Positions 62,868-64,000 of a stretch of 64,000 bases of DNA are shown piece by piece (position 1 is the stretch's first letter; each line of letters begins with the position of its first letter). This stretch comes from UBA4427 sp046351135 (GTDB lineage: Bacteria; Myxococcota_A; UBA9160; UBA4427), in contig JAXLZA010000007.1 of NCBI GenBank assembly GCA_046351135.1, forward strand, positions 1 to 64,000, in the 5' to 3' direction. Made by a program: the position numbers and the translations under genes. A model generated the notes under the pieces. The model made no database searches. It worked only from the letters and a program-made list of their open reading frames with translations, and was not told where the DNA came from.

Positions 62868-64000
62868 AGAAGATGCCCTGATTGTTGTAGGAGAGGTCGG
62901 TCAGGTCTTCCGAGAAGTCGGTGAAGTTGTAGCCGACGCCGGCCTTCAGGTGGTCGCCGAAGTAGCGGTAGAGCGTCGCCAGCGCGCCCGCGCGCCGCTC
63001 GTTCAGGTCCGGCAGCTCGAGGATGCGACCCTCGACCGAGGCCTCCCAGTTCTTGATGAAGCGGTAGTCGGTCCGCAGGATCGCGAGGTGGGCGTCGTTG
63101 TCGAAGAAGTCGGGGTTGGCCCGGTCGAGGCTGACCTGCGCCAGCCGATAGGCGTACTTCGCGCCGATCGTGAGGTCCTTGGTCAGGTCGTAGGACAGGT
63201 CGATCGACGCGATGTGGCTCTTCTGGGTGTACTGGGCCGAGGAGCCGTTCTGCCCGACCTGGCCGTTGGTCGGCACGTTGTAGAAGTAGGTGTACTTCAC
63301 GAGCGCGTTGAAGCGATCGTGGAGCACCGGCCGGAAGGCGTAGCCGAGGACGGCCTCGGTGAACCCGCCGTTGAAGAAGTCGCCCTGCGAGCTGTCGCTG
63401 ATCGCATGGTTGAACTTGGCGAGCAGACGGCCGTCCTCGTTCATCTGCCACTGGGCGTTGTTCCGGAACAGCCAGGTCGAGCGCTCGGACTTGGACTTGT
63501 CGGCCGCCTCGATGTCGTTGAAGACGTACTCGACGCCCGAGGAGAGGGAGAGGCCTTCCCAGCGGTAGCCGACGCGGAGCCCGGCGCCGCGGCGCTCGGT
63601 CACGGCGCTCGTTCGCCGGTCGGCGAGCTGGCCGTCCTCCCAGTTGACGCCGATCGTCCAGCGCTCGGTGGGCGCGTAGTTGACGCCCATCGAGCGCGTC
63701 AGGCCCTGGACCGTGACGTGCTGGTACTGGGTCTCGGCGAAGACGCTCGCGTGGTCGTTGATGCGCGCGCGGGAGCCCAGCGTGAGCCCGCCGCGCCGCG
63801 CGGCGACGCCGTCGTAGCCGCGCTCGCTGTCGAGGGCGTAGTTCATGTAGAGCTTGCTCTGGTCGCTGCGCTGCCAGCTGCTGCCGAGCTGGGCGGCGGG
63901 ACCGAGGACGCCGTGGGAGACCTCGCCCGTCAGTGCGATGCGGTCGGTGACGCGGAATGCGCCACCGACGCCGCCGCGGTGGTTCTCCTTGCGATCCTGG
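62845..64000 (-). CDS. Outer-membrane beta-barrel protein, C-terminal part (5' end outside window)
   Basis: The frame is open to the window's edge, so the start lies beyond 64000. About 385 residues are visible. They alternate hydrophobic and polar residues in strands ending with turns, as in SSGVEYVFNDIEAAD, DLTIGAKYAYRLAQVSLD and LKAGVGYNFTDFSEDL, and the protein ends on Phe (FNVIGTF), the usual Bam-recognised carboxyl residue. Repeated TERxxxGVNWEDGQL-like strand pairs suggest a 16- or more-stranded barrel. The family is unclear; a porin-like or DUF-type barrel without homology I can name. Confidence 0.72.
   Translation of the reverse strand, partial: QDRKENHRGGVGGAFRVTDRIALTGEVSHGVLGPAAQLGSSWQRSDQSKLYMNYALDSERGYDGVAARRGGLTLGSRARINDHASVFAETQYQHVTVQGLTRSMGVNYAPTERWTIGVNWEDGQLADRRTSAVTERRGAGLRVGYRWEGLSLSSGVEYVFNDIEAADKSKSERSTWLFRNNAQWQMNEDGRLLAKFNHAISDSSQGDFFNGGFTEAVLGYAFRPVLHDRFNALVKYTYFYNVPTNGQVGQNGSSAQYTQKSHIASIDLSYDLTKDLTIGAKYAYRLAQVSLDRANPDFFDNDAHLAILRTDYRFIKNWEASVEGRILELPDLNERRAGALATLYRYFGDHLKAGVGYNFTDFSEDLTDLSYNNQGIFFNVIGTF

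Overview
This is a 64 kb chromosomal window from a GC-rich Gram-negative bacterium (most coding lines look about 70-75% G+C). Gram-negative character is indicated by kdsA (Kdo synthesis for LPS), an outer-membrane beta-barrel protein at the right edge and a PEP-CTERM-like surface protein. LL-diaminopimelate aminotransferase, an arginine dihydrolase/ornithine cyclodeaminase, paired acyl-CoA dehydrogenases and a complete E. coli-type fumarate reductase operon together resemble deltaproteobacterial lineages in the broad sense (Myxococcota, Desulfobacterota, Binatota). That placement is inference; no rRNA or other phylogenetic marker is present. I found no tRNA, rRNA, CRISPR array, transposase or integrase.

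Layout. 1-1349: end of aguB and complete aguA (agmatine to putrescine). 1562-4854: frdABCD. 5021-13609: a signalling island of clearly lower G+C, holding a PilZ / alpha-beta hydrolase / methyltransferase fusion, a hybrid histidine kinase with two transmitter modules, and a convergent winged-helix/AAA/TPR regulator split by one frameshift. 13683-16368: a pair of acyl-CoA dehydrogenases and a BolA protein. 16403-23902: cupin, alpha/beta hydrolase, sugar isomerase, TetR, an orphan molybdopterin oxidoreductase, an SDR lacking the catalytic tyrosine, and a DHH phosphoesterase. 24001-29367: pabB, a HAD phosphatase, an acyl-CoA ligase and alpha-methylacyl-CoA racemase. 29443-32116: Nudix hydrolase, a hydrolase-cupin fusion and 3-methyladenine glycosylase. 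32245-38872: 2-oxoglutarate dehydrogenase E1, a secreted PEP-CTERM-like protein and a second acyl-CoA dehydrogenase pair. 38934-45527: GH172/DUF2961, a radical SAM enzyme, an M1 aminopeptidase, a DUF218 protein and a HIT protein. 45524-48333: a lipid cluster of SDR, Tam41-like CDP-diacylglycerol synthase and diacylglycerol-kinase-type lipid kinase. 48403-55486: lipocalin-like exported protein, metallophosphoesterase, MobA-like nucleotidyltransferase, kdsA and a large GT8-like/ELM1 glycosyltransferase fusion. 55498-64000: dapL, a 71-residue ORF, a glutaredoxin-like protein, an agrE/argZ-type arginine enzyme, zinc alcohol dehydrogenase, a ferritin-like diiron protein, TetR, and the 3' part of an outer-membrane beta-barrel gene.

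Themes. Acyl-CoA metabolism recurs: two heteromeric dehydrogenase pairs, an acyl-CoA ligase, AMACR and SDRs suggest oxidation of methyl-branched or isoprenoid/steroid-like side chains. Arginine and agmatine are handled by aguAB and by the agrE-type enzyme. The points most worth follow-up are the Tam41-like gene overlapping a lipid kinase, the PilZ-hydrolase-methyltransferase fusion whose base composition changes inside the gene, and the GT8-ELM1 fusion beside kdsA.
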